This document shows positions 38,619-46,628 of a stretch of 64,000 nt of DNA, one piece after another. The stretch lies in assembly GCA_947507875.1 (NCBI GenBank), contig CANNQP010000024.1, positions 1 through 64,000 on the forward strand, given 5' to 3'. Every line of letters begins with the position of its first letter. Position 1 is the first letter of the stretch. The notes under the pieces are model-generated. The model was not told the origin of the DNA. It did no database searches and saw only the letters and a program-made list of their open reading frames with translations. The translations under genes and the position numbers were made by a program. This stretch comes from Verrucomicrobiaceae bacterium (GTDB lineage Bacteria > Verrucomicrobiota > Verrucomicrobiia > Verrucomicrobiales > Verrucomicrobiaceae).

Positions 38619-39062
38619 TCATGATCTGCCATTCAGTTTTTGCTCAATGGTATCACGCAAACCGCCAAAGACTCGATTGATCAAAAACCTCAACCCAAGA
38701 TTCACGACAAGGTAGGCGGCCACCCCGAGGACGATTCCCTGCCAGCCCCCCCGATCTCTCGCGTGGAGCTGGATCGCGTCATCCACCTCCACGCGATTGG
38801 GCACAAGGATGATCCATAAAGCCGCCGTACATACAAACGCGATGCCATGACTGATCCAGAAGACGCGATTGGACCGGAGATCAGCCCAGTGAACGTAGAT
38901 ATAACCGGGCACCCAGCAGCCCAGAACAATCAGAGCGGCCAGAGTTCCAGTTAAACGGCTGAGAGGCACCGTGGCAGCCCATGCCAAAAGACCTGCAAGA
39001 ACCAAGTAGATAAGCATGAGCGCAACGCGCGCCTTCCAGGGATGTGGGTCATGAGGCTTCAT
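38619..39062 (-). CDS. Small integral membrane protein
   Basis: 147 aa from ATG 39062. A longer in-frame start at 39146 overlaps the upstream gene, and GAGG lies about 11 nt before 39062. Four hydrophobic segments are visible: VALMLIYLVLAGLLAWAA, TLAALIVLGCWVPGYIYV, GIAFVCTAALWIILV, and GIVLGVAAYLVVNLGLRFL. The short basic C-terminus is probably cytoplasmic. No family is recognised. Its start overlaps the stop of the 75-aa gene as ATGA (39059-39062), so the two are likely co-translated partners. Confidence 0.7.
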   Translation of the reverse strand: MKPHDPHPWKARVALMLIYLVLAGLLAWAATVPLSRLTGTLAALIVLGCWVPGYIYVHWADLRSNRVFWISHGIAFVCTAALWIILVPNRVEVDDAIQLHARDRGGWQGIVLGVAAYLVVNLGLRFLINRVFGGLRDTIEQKLNGRS

Positions 39063-39286
39063 GGAAATGAACCTCGATGAAAGGCCTCTGAAGTCACGCT
39101 GGCAAGCCAGGACCGACCGAAAAACCGATTCAACCCGAGGAAACACCGCAGCGGCCCCAGATCAGTCAAAGGTGCCCAGGCGATGATGATGGCGGAGATA
39201 CCAAAGGCTAGACCTTTGAGGAAACAGGTCGCGCAAACGAGTGGAACGAAGCCGCCAATTGGGTTGGAGAAACCCCAACGAGCCAT
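39059..39286 (-). CDS. Very small membrane protein, coupled to the next gene
   Basis: 75 aa. The start at ATG 39286 is chosen because GGAGG sits 9 nt upstream. A longer in-frame start at 39463 would overlap the NrdR boxes and has a poor N-terminus. The sequence has one or two hydrophobic segments (GGFVPLVCATCFLKGLAFGI, ISAIIIAWAPLTDLG). The family is unknown. It is divergent from the R2 gene across a 227-nt intergenic region, so the NrdR boxes could influence both directions. Confidence 0.55.
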   Translation of the reverse strand: MARWGFSNPIGGFVPLVCATCFLKGLAFGISAIIIAWAPLTDLGPLRCFLGLNRFFGRSWLASVTSEAFHRGSFP

Positions 39287-39427
39287 CCTCAGGCACCTCC
39301 GTTTGGGGCTTCGGGCTAGTGTGGGTACATGAACCCCGAGGTATTCGATTTTTTTAGGCTGTGGAACGCCTGATTCCAAACTGAGGAACGAAAGGAGGCA
39401 TGTGCGGTTGTGAAAAACCTCTTGGAA

Positions 39428-39443
39428 GCACAACGGGATGTGC
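39428..39443 (+). promoter_or_regulatory. Second, weaker NrdR-type box
   Basis: GCACAACGGGATGTGC keeps the outer arms of the NrdR consensus (acaCwA...wGtg) but not the AT core. It starts exactly 32 bp before the better box at 39460, the helical spacing usual for paired NrdR boxes. Confidence 0.5.
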
Positions 39444-39459
39444 CAAAGTTTATTCACAC

Positions 39460-39475
39460 ACACAACATGTAGTGT
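39460..39475 (+). promoter_or_regulatory. NrdR box upstream of the R2 gene
   Basis: ACACAACATGTAGTGT matches the published consensus acaCwAtATaTwGtgt at 14 of 16 positions and is palindromic apart from the two w positions. It ends 38 nt before ATG 39514. NrdR is the ATP/dATP-sensing repressor of ribonucleotide reductase genes, so the site supports the RNR assignment independently of the protein. Confidence 0.75.
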
Positions 39476-39513
39476 TTTACCCTTTTCCGATCACTGCCGT
39501 CCCGAGGTTTTTT

Positions 39514-41763
39514 ATGCGCTACACTCTCCAAAATCATCATTTCGAACTTCATACACACCGGGCCGAAGCGGCTCTGGCAGCCAAACGAATCATCGGTGGG
39601 CATGACACAGGGGGCTTTGACCTGTTTCCCGTGAAGTATGACTGGGCCCTGGAAAAATACGGTATCATGATGGCCAATCACTGGGAACCAGATGACATCC
39701 AAATGCAGAAGGATGTAGAGCAGTGGCAGTCGGATGAGGTGACAGAAATCGAACGCTGGATCATTCGGATGGGCATTGGCTACTTTTCTGCCGCCGAGGG
39801 CATCGTGGGTGACAACATTCAGCACGTGGTACGGGATTTAGTCACCGCAGCGGAGCTGAAGGTGGTCCTCGGCCGCCACGCTCATGAGGAGAACATTCAT
39901 GCGGATTCCCTGCTCTACATGATCTCTTCCCTGGGCATCAACCCACATGAATGCGAGGCGATGTTTGAACAAATCCCAACGATTGTGAAAAAAAATGAAT
40001 TTGTAACGCGCCATTCGCGGGGCCTGCGCCGGGGGCTAGATCTGACCCAGTTGGGAAATCAGCGGCTTCTTGCCAAAAACCTGTTTGTGTTCGGCCAGTG
40101 CATGGAAGGGACTCAGTTTTACGGTTTGTTTGCCATGATCCTGAGCCTAAAGCGTTACGGAAAGTTCAAAGGGATCGGTGAGATGTTTGAATACACCCTG
40201 CGGGATGAAACCAACCACATAGAGCTTTTCCGCCGGCTGTTCCTGGAACTGCTCGCCGAGAACCCAGCCATCGCCACACGTACTTTTCGAGATGAGCTCG
40301 TGGCAACGATGCAGGAAGCGGTGGCTATGGAGAAGGAGTTTATCCGCGACTGCCTGCCTTCGGGGGCCGTCGGGCTGAGACGGGAAGATGCCGAGCTTTA
40401 CATTGACTACATCGCTGACAGCCGACTGAGGGGCTGCGGGTTACCCGCGCTGAATCCAGGGCTGGCTGACCCCCTACCCTGGCTGGATGAATCCATCCGA
40501 ATGCTGAAGGAGAAAAACTTTTTTGAGACTCGCGTCACCTCTTATCAAAAGGTAGCCAGCTATCTATCGGAGCTCTTCAAGACAGAGAAGGAGGGCACGG
40601 GGCCAGGAGTCTCGGCGCATGACCCGGTCGTCGGCGTTTGGCAGACTGCGGATCAGGAAGCTAGCGATATTCAGAGCACCACACTCCTGCCTCAGAAGGC
40701 CCTTAAGCCAGAGGTTCAAGAGATGGCTCTGACCACCCTGAAGCCTGCGCCCATACCAAAGGCACAGGAGGTAACCTATCCAATCGGAAATCGTGTTTTT
40801 CGTCTAGATCGTGGCAAGGCGGAGGCAGCCTATGCGGCAAAACGGGTGATCAACGGCCGCGAGAGCCTGACCTTCAACCTGCTACCGCTGCGCTACGAAT
40901 GGGCGTACGATTTCTATAAGCAGATGAAGACGACACATTGGGGGCCGATGAGTGCTGATATCCAGATGAATCTGGATGCAGAGCAGTGGCATTCCGGCCT
41001 GCTGAATGCAGAGGAAAAGGGACTTGTGGTCCTGAGCCTAGGATGGCTGGCCAGCCTACCCAGACTGCCTGGAGCCGGACTTCAGCAAGGCATACGCATG
41101 CATGTGACCGCGCCCGAGCTCAAGCTGGTGCTGGGCCGCGAACCACAGGATATCAACACGCGGCAAGAGGCACTGCTGTTTGCGGCCCAGTGTTTTGGAT
41201 TAAATCTGCACGAGTGTGAGGCACGCTTCAAAGAGGTAGCGAGGCTAAAGGAGCGAAGGGAGTGGCTGAGCCCGCATGAGCTGGCACTCATGGACTGCCA
41301 AGATCTTGTGAGCGATGCAGCTCAAAAAACCTTCGGCCGTGCGGTTTTTTTAGCAGGCTCCTGCCTGAAGGGTTTGGCCTTTTGCTCGCTGCACTCGAGT
41401 CTGGCAGACCTAGCAGCGCAGGGCAAATGCCCTGGGTTAGGGAACATGATGTCGAAAATCTATGCCGATGAGGCCTGCTATCTGAATATTTTTGAGCATC
41501 TGCTTTCTGAAGCAAGCAAAGAAAACCCTGCCTTGAATAACCAACTCTTTCGAGGTGAACTGCGTGTTTTGATGAGCCAATTCCTCGAGCTAGAGAAAGC
41601 TTTTTTGCGCCAACTGTGCTCAGAAACGAAGATGACGGAAACACGGTTGAGCGAACTCGCTCATCAATTAGACGAGATTGGAGGTCGAACGCTTGTTCGC
41701 CTGACCGAACTCCCTACCGGCAGATCGGTGCTGATGAACCCTGCGCATGACGATGACCTTTAA
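39514..41763 (+). CDS. nrdB: Fused double ribonucleotide reductase R2 (active-like half plus degenerate half)
   Basis: 749 aa from ATG 39514, with GAGG about 6 nt upstream. R2 supplies the radical for class I ribonucleotide reduction. Half 1 (about 1-355) carries all six metal ligands: Glu95 (FSAAEGIVGD), Glu126 and His129 (HEENIHADSLL), Glu198 (CMEGTQ), Glu232 and His235 (RDETNHIELF). The position of the radical tyrosine (His129+4) is Leu133, and the first ligand is Glu rather than Asp. Both features point to the Mn/Fe class Ic type. It ends NFFETRVTSYQ as in that type, then continues through a ~70-aa linker. Half 2 (about 420-749) aligns from start to end (VTYPIGNRVFRL like MRYTLQNHHFEL) but the ligand positions read Pro516, Ile547, Arg550, Lys619, Glu653 and Tyr656. 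It cannot bind the metal pair. The acidic end HDDDL may serve as the R1-binding tail. No nrdA is in the window. Confidence 0.92.
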   Translation: MRYTLQNHHFELHTHRAEAALAAKRIIGGHDTGGFDLFPVKYDWALEKYGIMMANHWEPDDIQMQKDVEQWQSDEVTEIERWIIRMGIGYFSAAEGIVGDNIQHVVRDLVTAAELKVVLGRHAHEENIHADSLLYMISSLGINPHECEAMFEQIPTIVKKNEFVTRHSRGLRRGLDLTQLGNQRLLAKNLFVFGQCMEGTQFYGLFAMILSLKRYGKFKGIGEMFEYTLRDETNHIELFRRLFLELLAENPAIATRTFRDELVATMQEAVAMEKEFIRDCLPSGAVGLRREDAELYIDYIADSRLRGCGLPALNPGLADPLPWLDESIRMLKEKNFFETRVTSYQKVASYLSELFKTEKEGTGPGVSAHDPVVGVWQTADQEASDIQSTTLLPQKALKPEVQEMALTTLKPAPIPKAQEVTYPIGNRVFRLDRGKAEAAYAAKRVINGRESLTFNLLPLRYEWAYDFYKQMKTTHWGPMSADIQMNLDAEQWHSGLLNAEEKGLVVLSLGWLASLPRLPGAGLQQGIRMHVTAPELKLVLGREPQDINTRQEALLFAAQCFGLNLHECEARFKEVARLKERREWLSPHELALMDCQDLVSDAAQKTFGRAVFLAGSCLKGLAFCSLHSSLADLAAQGKCPGLGNMMSKIYADEACYLNIFEHLLSEASKENPALNNQLFRGELRVLMSQFLELEKAFLRQLCSETKMTETRLSELAHQLDEIGGRTLVRLTELPTGRSVLMNPAHDDDL

Positions 41764-41782
41764 CCCTTTAACCCTTAAACCC

Positions 41783-41944
41783 ATGAATACAGAACCCAAC
41801 TTATCTTCTCCCCTTTCCTCCGAGGCAATCGCCTCGACAGAAATGAAACTAGCTTTGGGAGATGATGATCTGAATGATGAACCCCTCCCCAAACGCCAGG
41901 AAGATGCAATGCAGATCATCGAGTGCGCTGGTGGCTGTAGTTAA
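41783..41944 (+). CDS. 53-aa peptide ending in a CAGGC motif, downstream of R2
   Basis: ATG 41783 lies 19 nt after the R2 stop, on the same strand. A longer in-frame start (41747) overlaps the R2 gene. The peptide is Ser/Glu/Asp-rich and looks disordered, and ends QIIECAGGCS. The only cysteines are Cys48 and Cys52. A paired-cysteine C-terminus on a flexible tail is the hallmark of the R1 (NrdA) swinging redox arm. The peptide may therefore be a detached R1-like tail acting in trans, or a remnant of an R1 gene. No Shine-Dalgarno is seen; a TTTAACCC-type repeat fills the gap, so it may be translated by coupling. The function is inference from motif and context. Confidence 0.6.
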   Translation: MNTEPNLSSPLSSEAIASTEMKLALGDDDLNDEPLPKRQEDAMQIIECAGGCS

Positions 41945-42295
41945 AAGCGTCCTTGCATGTGAAACATTTGACCCAGGGGAGCGCCGTTTTCTCCTTGAAC
42001 CCACTCAGAGGTGAACAGGGAATCTCACCCGTCTCAGCTCTTGTTTGTTGGATGCAGAGGCCGTTGACACGCCCTTCATGCCAAGTTTTGGGTCCCTTTA
42101 CCCACTCCAAGCTGGCGTGGGTTGGGGAATCCTGATTTCCATATCAAGGCAGCATGAATGAGGCGATCAAAAAGCGATTATAACGACCTGGATAAGCGGT
42201 GCGATGGGCACTCATTCATTGCCTGATCATGACATCTCAGCAAGCATTGGCCTAGTTCATCCCGTCCGACGCGAGATGATCTGAATCAACAACAC
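41945..42295. other. 351-nt convergent intergenic region
   Basis: The plus-strand RNR locus and the minus-strand DUF1501 group end toward each other here. The only structure I see is a 9-bp inverted repeat, ATGAATGAG (42154-42162) with CTCATTCAT (42211-42219), separated by 48 nt. There is no U-run terminator and no convincing gene. Confidence 0.4.
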
Positions 42296-42535
42296 CTACC
42301 CCCACAGTTCGTTAAACATGAACTGCTTCTCACTGGCGCTCATCGACGAATGAGCCACGGCACTCCAAGCCGCATTGATGTCCTGCCGTGCCCAACTATG
42401 AGCAATCGCTAAGGCTAGCGTTTGTTTTTGAGGAAGCTCGGGTAACTGACCAAGCAACTGCAGAGCTTTCGCAGGCTCATGCGACAGCCACTCATGGATA
42501 CTAGCCGAAATCAGCTCTTGCTGCGAAGCGATCAT
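42296..42535 (-). CDS. Short helical-repeat protein, possibly a gene fragment
   Basis: 79 aa starting 5 nt after the DUF1501 stop. The residues (HEWLSHEPAKALQLLGQLPE, IAHSWARQDINAAWSAVAHS) follow an alanine/tryptophan helical-repeat pattern of the type WxxxDPxxAxxWxxxLP, common in large proteins of this phylum. The length is about two repeats, so it is either a small partner protein or the tail of a decayed longer gene. Confidence 0.45.
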   Translation of the reverse strand: MIASQQELISASIHEWLSHEPAKALQLLGQLPELPQKQTLALAIAHSWARQDINAAWSAVAHSSMSASEKQFMFNELWG

Positions 42536-42540
42536 GCCAT

Positions 42541-43974
42541 TTAAGCCAAAATGCCTTTAACCACTTTGCTGGGCTCCACACCGGTGAGGCGGAAGTCGAG
42601 GCCTTGGTGGCGGTAAGTGAAGCGTTCATGCTGGATGCCGCAGAGGTGAAGGAGCGTGGCTTGCAGGTCGTGGACATGCACAGGGTTCTCAGCGGCATGA
42701 TAGGCGAAGTCGTCGCTGCTGCCGTAGATGCAACCGCGCTTTACACCGCCACCGGCAAGCCACAGGGTGAAGGCGCGTGGATGATGATCGCGGCCGTGGG
42801 CCTTGGGATTGTTGATGTCACCCTGAACGAAGGGCGTACGGCCAAACTCGCCGCCCCAGATGACGAGCGTGTCATCGAGCAACCCTCGCCTTTTAAGATC
42901 CTTCACGAGGGCTGCGCTGGGTTGATCGGTGTCCTTGCACTGAATGGGAAGTTGAGTGGGAAGATTGCCATGCTGGTCCCAGCCAGCGTGCATGAGCTGG
43001 ACATAGCGCACACCGCGCTCGGCGAGACGGCGGGCCATGAGGCAGTTGTAGGCATAGCTGCCTTTGCGCTTCACATCGGGGCCGTAGAGGTCGAGCACGC
43101 TTTGCGGTTCATCGCTCAGATCCGTTAGCTCCGGCACGCTGGCCTGCATTTGGAAGGCCATCTCATATTGAGCGATGCGCGTGGTGATCTCCGGATCGCC
43201 AAGGCGATCGTGCGCCTGATGATTCATCTCAGCGAGACCATCAAGCATCATGCGCCGCAGATCACGATTCATGCCATTCGGATTGCTCAGGAAAAGCACC
43301 GGATCGCCTGCGCCGCGAAACGGCACGCCTTGATACTTCCCAGGCAAAAAGCCTGCACCCCAGTAGTAGTCGTAGAAAAACTGGCCACAGGATGCCTCCT
43401 GGTCACGTGAGGTCATGACGACGAACGAAGGCAGATTGTCAGAGCTAGAGCCGAGGCCATAGCTAAGCCATGCACCGAGGCTGGGACGACCTGGAAGGTT
43501 GTGACCGGTGAGCAAATGCGTCACGGCGGGCGCGTGATTGATCTGCTCACCATGCATTGAGCGGATAAAGCAGCACTCGTCGACGATACTTGCCGTGTGC
43601 GGCAACAAATCACTGACCCACATGCCGGACTGACCACGCTCCCTGCCACCGAACGCGGCTGGCAGGCAGGGCTTGCTCTTTTGATTCGCCGTCATTGTGG
43701 TGAGCCGAAGCCCACCAAGTACACTTTCCGGAATGTCCTGGTGGCGACGCTTCCGCAGTTCTGACTTGTCATCAAAAAGGTCCACATGCGATGGACCACC
43801 GGTCTGCATCATGTAAATGACTCGTTTCGCTTTCGGCGCAAAGTGCGGCAGCGTCGCCAATCCCGTCTCCCCTGCCATCAGTGACTGCAAAGCCGGAACG
43901 CCAAGCGTGAGCGCTGTGGTGCCGAGAAAACGACGTCGAGTCAGATCAAGCGCGTGGTGTTCGAGAGGATTCAT
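42541..43974 (-). CDS. DUF1501 family protein (Tat-exported)
   Basis: 477 aa from ATG 43974. The frame is open to 44070, but the twin-arginine signal (LTRRRFLGTTALTLGVPAL) begins properly here. DUF1501 proteins have an alkaline-phosphatase/sulfatase-like fold and in planctomycetes and verrucomicrobia usually sit beside a DUF1549/DUF1553 cytochrome gene. Visible conserved segments are MMQTGGPSHVDLFD, RSMHGEQINHAPA, HAGWDQHGN, VIWGGEFGRTPF and GRDHHPRAFTLWLAGGG. The usual DUF1553 partner is not adjacent; the only one in the window is about 14 kb away at 57.6 kb. The substrate is unknown for the family. Confidence 0.92.
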   Translation of the reverse strand: MNPLEHHALDLTRRRFLGTTALTLGVPALQSLMAGETGLATLPHFAPKAKRVIYMMQTGGPSHVDLFDDKSELRKRRHQDIPESVLGGLRLTTMTANQKSKPCLPAAFGGRERGQSGMWVSDLLPHTASIVDECCFIRSMHGEQINHAPAVTHLLTGHNLPGRPSLGAWLSYGLGSSSDNLPSFVVMTSRDQEASCGQFFYDYYWGAGFLPGKYQGVPFRGAGDPVLFLSNPNGMNRDLRRMMLDGLAEMNHQAHDRLGDPEITTRIAQYEMAFQMQASVPELTDLSDEPQSVLDLYGPDVKRKGSYAYNCLMARRLAERGVRYVQLMHAGWDQHGNLPTQLPIQCKDTDQPSAALVKDLKRRGLLDDTLVIWGGEFGRTPFVQGDINNPKAHGRDHHPRAFTLWLAGGGVKRGCIYGSSDDFAYHAAENPVHVHDLQATLLHLCGIQHERFTYRHQGLDFRLTGVEPSKVVKGILA

Positions 43975-44282
43975 ACCGTCGAAGAGTACGCCAAATCCTC
44001 GACCTTTGCGCTTACGAGGGTTCGTAAAGCCGACTGACATGCCAGCGATCCATCGTGGAGGTTGATGCATCTTGGGGAAAAAGTGGCGCGTGATTGATCG
44101 CGAACAAAGCGTTTGGCACCACTGCCATCACAAAACTTTCACCTTGGGCATAGGCCCACTAAACAGATGGTTTGTTATTCAAAAAACCCCGACGGGAAAC
44201 CATCCAACTTTAGATTATTCTTTGGCACACTCATGTGGAACAAAGAGATGCACCCGCAGTTTCACTCCATGAGTACAGCTTT
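43975..44282. other. 308-nt gap with an inverted repeat
   Basis: Between the PVC heme-protein stop and the DUF1501 start lies a perfect 8-bp inverted repeat, GATGGTTT (44166-44173) and AAACCATC (44197-44204). On the minus strand the loop contains CGGGGTTTTTT. It may be a weak terminator or attenuator. I see no gene. Confidence 0.35.
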
Positions 44283-46604
44283 CTACTCCAGTGTCCGTAG
44301 GTAGGCGGCGATGTCAGCGATTTGCTGGTCGGTGAACCCTTCAGCGAGGGGCAGCATGACGGATTTGCCGGCGACGTAGCCGGCGGTCTTGATTTGGCCA
44401 AGGGGAATCACCTGCGAAACGCCACCCATGAGCAGCAGCATGATGTCCTTAGGCGTCTCGGCTTTTTTGAAGCCTTCGAACGTTTCGCCGGTCTTGGTTT
44501 CGATGCGGTAGAGGCGAAAGACCTGCTCAATGGCGGCATCGGGGGCGAGGATGGAGGTGAGCAGGCCGTCGAGGTCGCGTTTCGATGAACCATCGAGCGG
44601 CGGGCCGAGGCTGGTGCCTTTGCCTCCGATGACGTGGCAGGCGAAGCAGAGGCTTTCGACGATGGGTCGGCCTTGGTCGGCTTTCGCGTTGGTGACGAGC
44701 TTTTTCACGGACGTGAGGCGTGCTTCGATTTTGGCGAGGGCTTCGGCGCTCGGTGCTGGGGCCGTGGTGATGACTTTGTCCCACTTCGACTCGGCGATCT
44801 GCGCGGCGGGTGATTTCGTTTCAGCGAGCGAGAGCAGGAAGTCTTGGAAGGCCCGCTCGTAACTGCCACCCAGCGCCAGGTAAGTGCCATTCCAGCCTTT
44901 GATCTCGTTCTTTGGCGCGGGATCGCTGTTCCAGCGTTTCAGCCACGCGATGTGTCGCGGATTCACGGGTCCCGCAGCGCGACGGAAGAAGCGGAGGACC
45001 TCGTAGCGCACGGTCCATTGGTGTTCGTCGGACAGCGGTTGGAGCAAATCAAACGCGATGTCTTCCGACACGTTCAGTGTGTTCAGGGCACGCACGGCTT
45101 CACGACGGAGGTCGGTGGAGGCATCGGTGAGCAAGGACTTCCACAGCGCGGCATCGAAGTGGCCGAGTTCCTCAAGCGACCACAGCGCATGAATGCGTGT
45201 GTCGCTGCCCGCTTCGGCATCGGTGAGGATCTGCGTGAGTGCGGGGATGAGTTCCACGGCCTTGCGCTCGCCGATTTGATGCCAGGCGGCACGCATCTCC
45301 CAGGTGCGGTCGGCCTGGAGATGAGCGGGCAGATCCGCAGTGGGCAAGCGGGTCATGTCCGGCACGGTGGCGAGTATCTGCGAGCGATGCCGAATGCGCC
45401 AGATGCGACCGCGCTCCTTGTCACGAGCGGGATGATCGCGGGCGATCTCGTTGTGCGAGATGATGCGGTTATACCAGTCGGTGATGTAAAGGCAGCCATC
45501 AGGGCCGAAGGTGAGCGCTACCGGACGAAACATCGGATCGGCGCAGGAAAGCAGGTCACCACGCTTGTCAAAGGTCCACACACCGTGCTCATTGAGCTTG
45601 GCAGCGATGGCCTGCACCTTGCCGAGGATGGGATTGGCGATGTAGAGCAGGCCATGCCACGGCGCAGGAAAGCTACCGGATCGGTCATCGCAAATCGCCA
45701 GGCCGGAGAAGCCGGTGCCGCCCAGGTTCAGGTCCTGCGCGGTCGGTGGATGCAGCGGCGAATCGGGATGTAGCCGCATCGAGGCAAAGGCCGGATAGCT
45801 CGAATCTTCCTCAAACGGCACGACACTGTAGCCGAGATCATTGGCCTCATGAATGAACACGCGGCCCGTGCGGCCCGGTGCCCAGCTCCAGATGTTGTTC
45901 AGACCGGCGCTGAGGATGCGGGTGCCTGTGCCGTCCGGCTTGATGGAGGCCACCAGCGTGCGGTTGAAAACGAAGCCGCGTCCTGAGGCATCCGTGATGC
46001 GGCCGGAGTTCAGCAGTCCCTGCGAAAAACCGACGCGACCGCCGGGCAACCATGTCAGTTGATGCGGCAGCGTGTGCGTGTCCTGCGTGCCAAAGCCCCG
46101 CAACAGCACGCGGCGATCATCCGCGCGGCCATCGCCATCTTTATCATCGAGAAAGATGATCTCCGGCCCCTGCGCCACGAACGCACCGCGACCACGAGGC
46201 AGCACGGACATCGGCAAAACCATGCCATCGGCAAATACACGCGGTGTCTGCGGACGGCGCTGCGTGGGCGTGTCAAACACCACGATGCGATCTTTGCCCG
46301 GCTGCTTCCAGATCGTCTCATCCTTATCCGCCGGATACATCGTCGCCGTCACGGACCAAAGACGCCCGGCATCATCGAAGGTGGCCATCACCGGCTTCGG
46401 CAGCCCGGTCTCCTCGCTGGCGACGAGGTCCAGCTCGAAACCTTCGGCCAGATGAAAGGCCTGCCGTTGAGCTTCAGGCGTCTGCGCAGAAACATGCTCG
46501 CTGTTGTAGCTAAGATCACGCTTGGGCGCAGGAGTCGGCTTGGTTTCGCCCGGTAAGAGCGAGGCTCCGACAATCGAAAAAAGGCAAACAAGGCAGCGAG
46601 TCAT
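44283..46604 (-). CDS. PVC-type heme-binding (CxxCH) sugar-dehydrogenase-like protein
   Basis: 773 aa with a signal peptide (LVCLFSIVGASLLPGE). Residues about 45-390 form a six-bladed glucose/sorbosone-dehydrogenase-like propeller (FHLAEGFELDLVASEETGLP, LTFGPDGCLYITDWYNRII). Residues about 400-570 are HEAT-like helical repeats (LIPALTQILTDAEAGSDTRI). A C-terminal c-type cytochrome domain binds heme through CFACH (about residue 653) and ends LAEGFTDQQIADIAAYLRTLE. This is the common PVC-superphylum architecture, thought to oxidise carbohydrates in the periplasm. It follows the Dabb gene by 24 nt. Confidence 0.93.
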   Translation of the reverse strand: MTRCLVCLFSIVGASLLPGETKPTPAPKRDLSYNSEHVSAQTPEAQRQAFHLAEGFELDLVASEETGLPKPVMATFDDAGRLWSVTATMYPADKDETIWKQPGKDRIVVFDTPTQRRPQTPRVFADGMVLPMSVLPRGRGAFVAQGPEIIFLDDKDGDGRADDRRVLLRGFGTQDTHTLPHQLTWLPGGRVGFSQGLLNSGRITDASGRGFVFNRTLVASIKPDGTGTRILSAGLNNIWSWAPGRTGRVFIHEANDLGYSVVPFEEDSSYPAFASMRLHPDSPLHPPTAQDLNLGGTGFSGLAICDDRSGSFPAPWHGLLYIANPILGKVQAIAAKLNEHGVWTFDKRGDLLSCADPMFRPVALTFGPDGCLYITDWYNRIISHNEIARDHPARDKERGRIWRIRHRSQILATVPDMTRLPTADLPAHLQADRTWEMRAAWHQIGERKAVELIPALTQILTDAEAGSDTRIHALWSLEELGHFDAALWKSLLTDASTDLRREAVRALNTLNVSEDIAFDLLQPLSDEHQWTVRYEVLRFFRRAAGPVNPRHIAWLKRWNSDPAPKNEIKGWNGTYLALGGSYERAFQDFLLSLAETKSPAAQIAESKWDKVITTAPAPSAEALAKIEARLTSVKKLVTNAKADQGRPIVESLCFACHVIGGKGTSLGPPLDGSSKRDLDGLLTSILAPDAAIEQVFRLYRIETKTGETFEGFKKAETPKDIMLLLMGGVSQVIPLGQIKTAGYVAGKSVMLPLAEGFTDQQIADIAAYLRTLE

Positions 46605-46628
46605 GGCAGGTCGAAGAGCGGCAGAGAA

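Noticed and set aside
39287..39463. N-terminal extension of the 75-aa membrane protein
   Set aside because: It would overlap the NrdR boxes and lacks a ribosome-binding site, while ATG 39286 has GGAGG at good spacing.
41764..41782. Telomere-like TTAACCC repeats as a replicon end
   Set aside because: Only three imperfect units between two co-directional genes, with no other sign of a replicon terminus.
41783..41944. RiPP precursor as the identity of the CAGGC peptide
   Set aside because: No modification enzyme, protease or transporter is nearby; the RNR context favours a redox-tail explanation.
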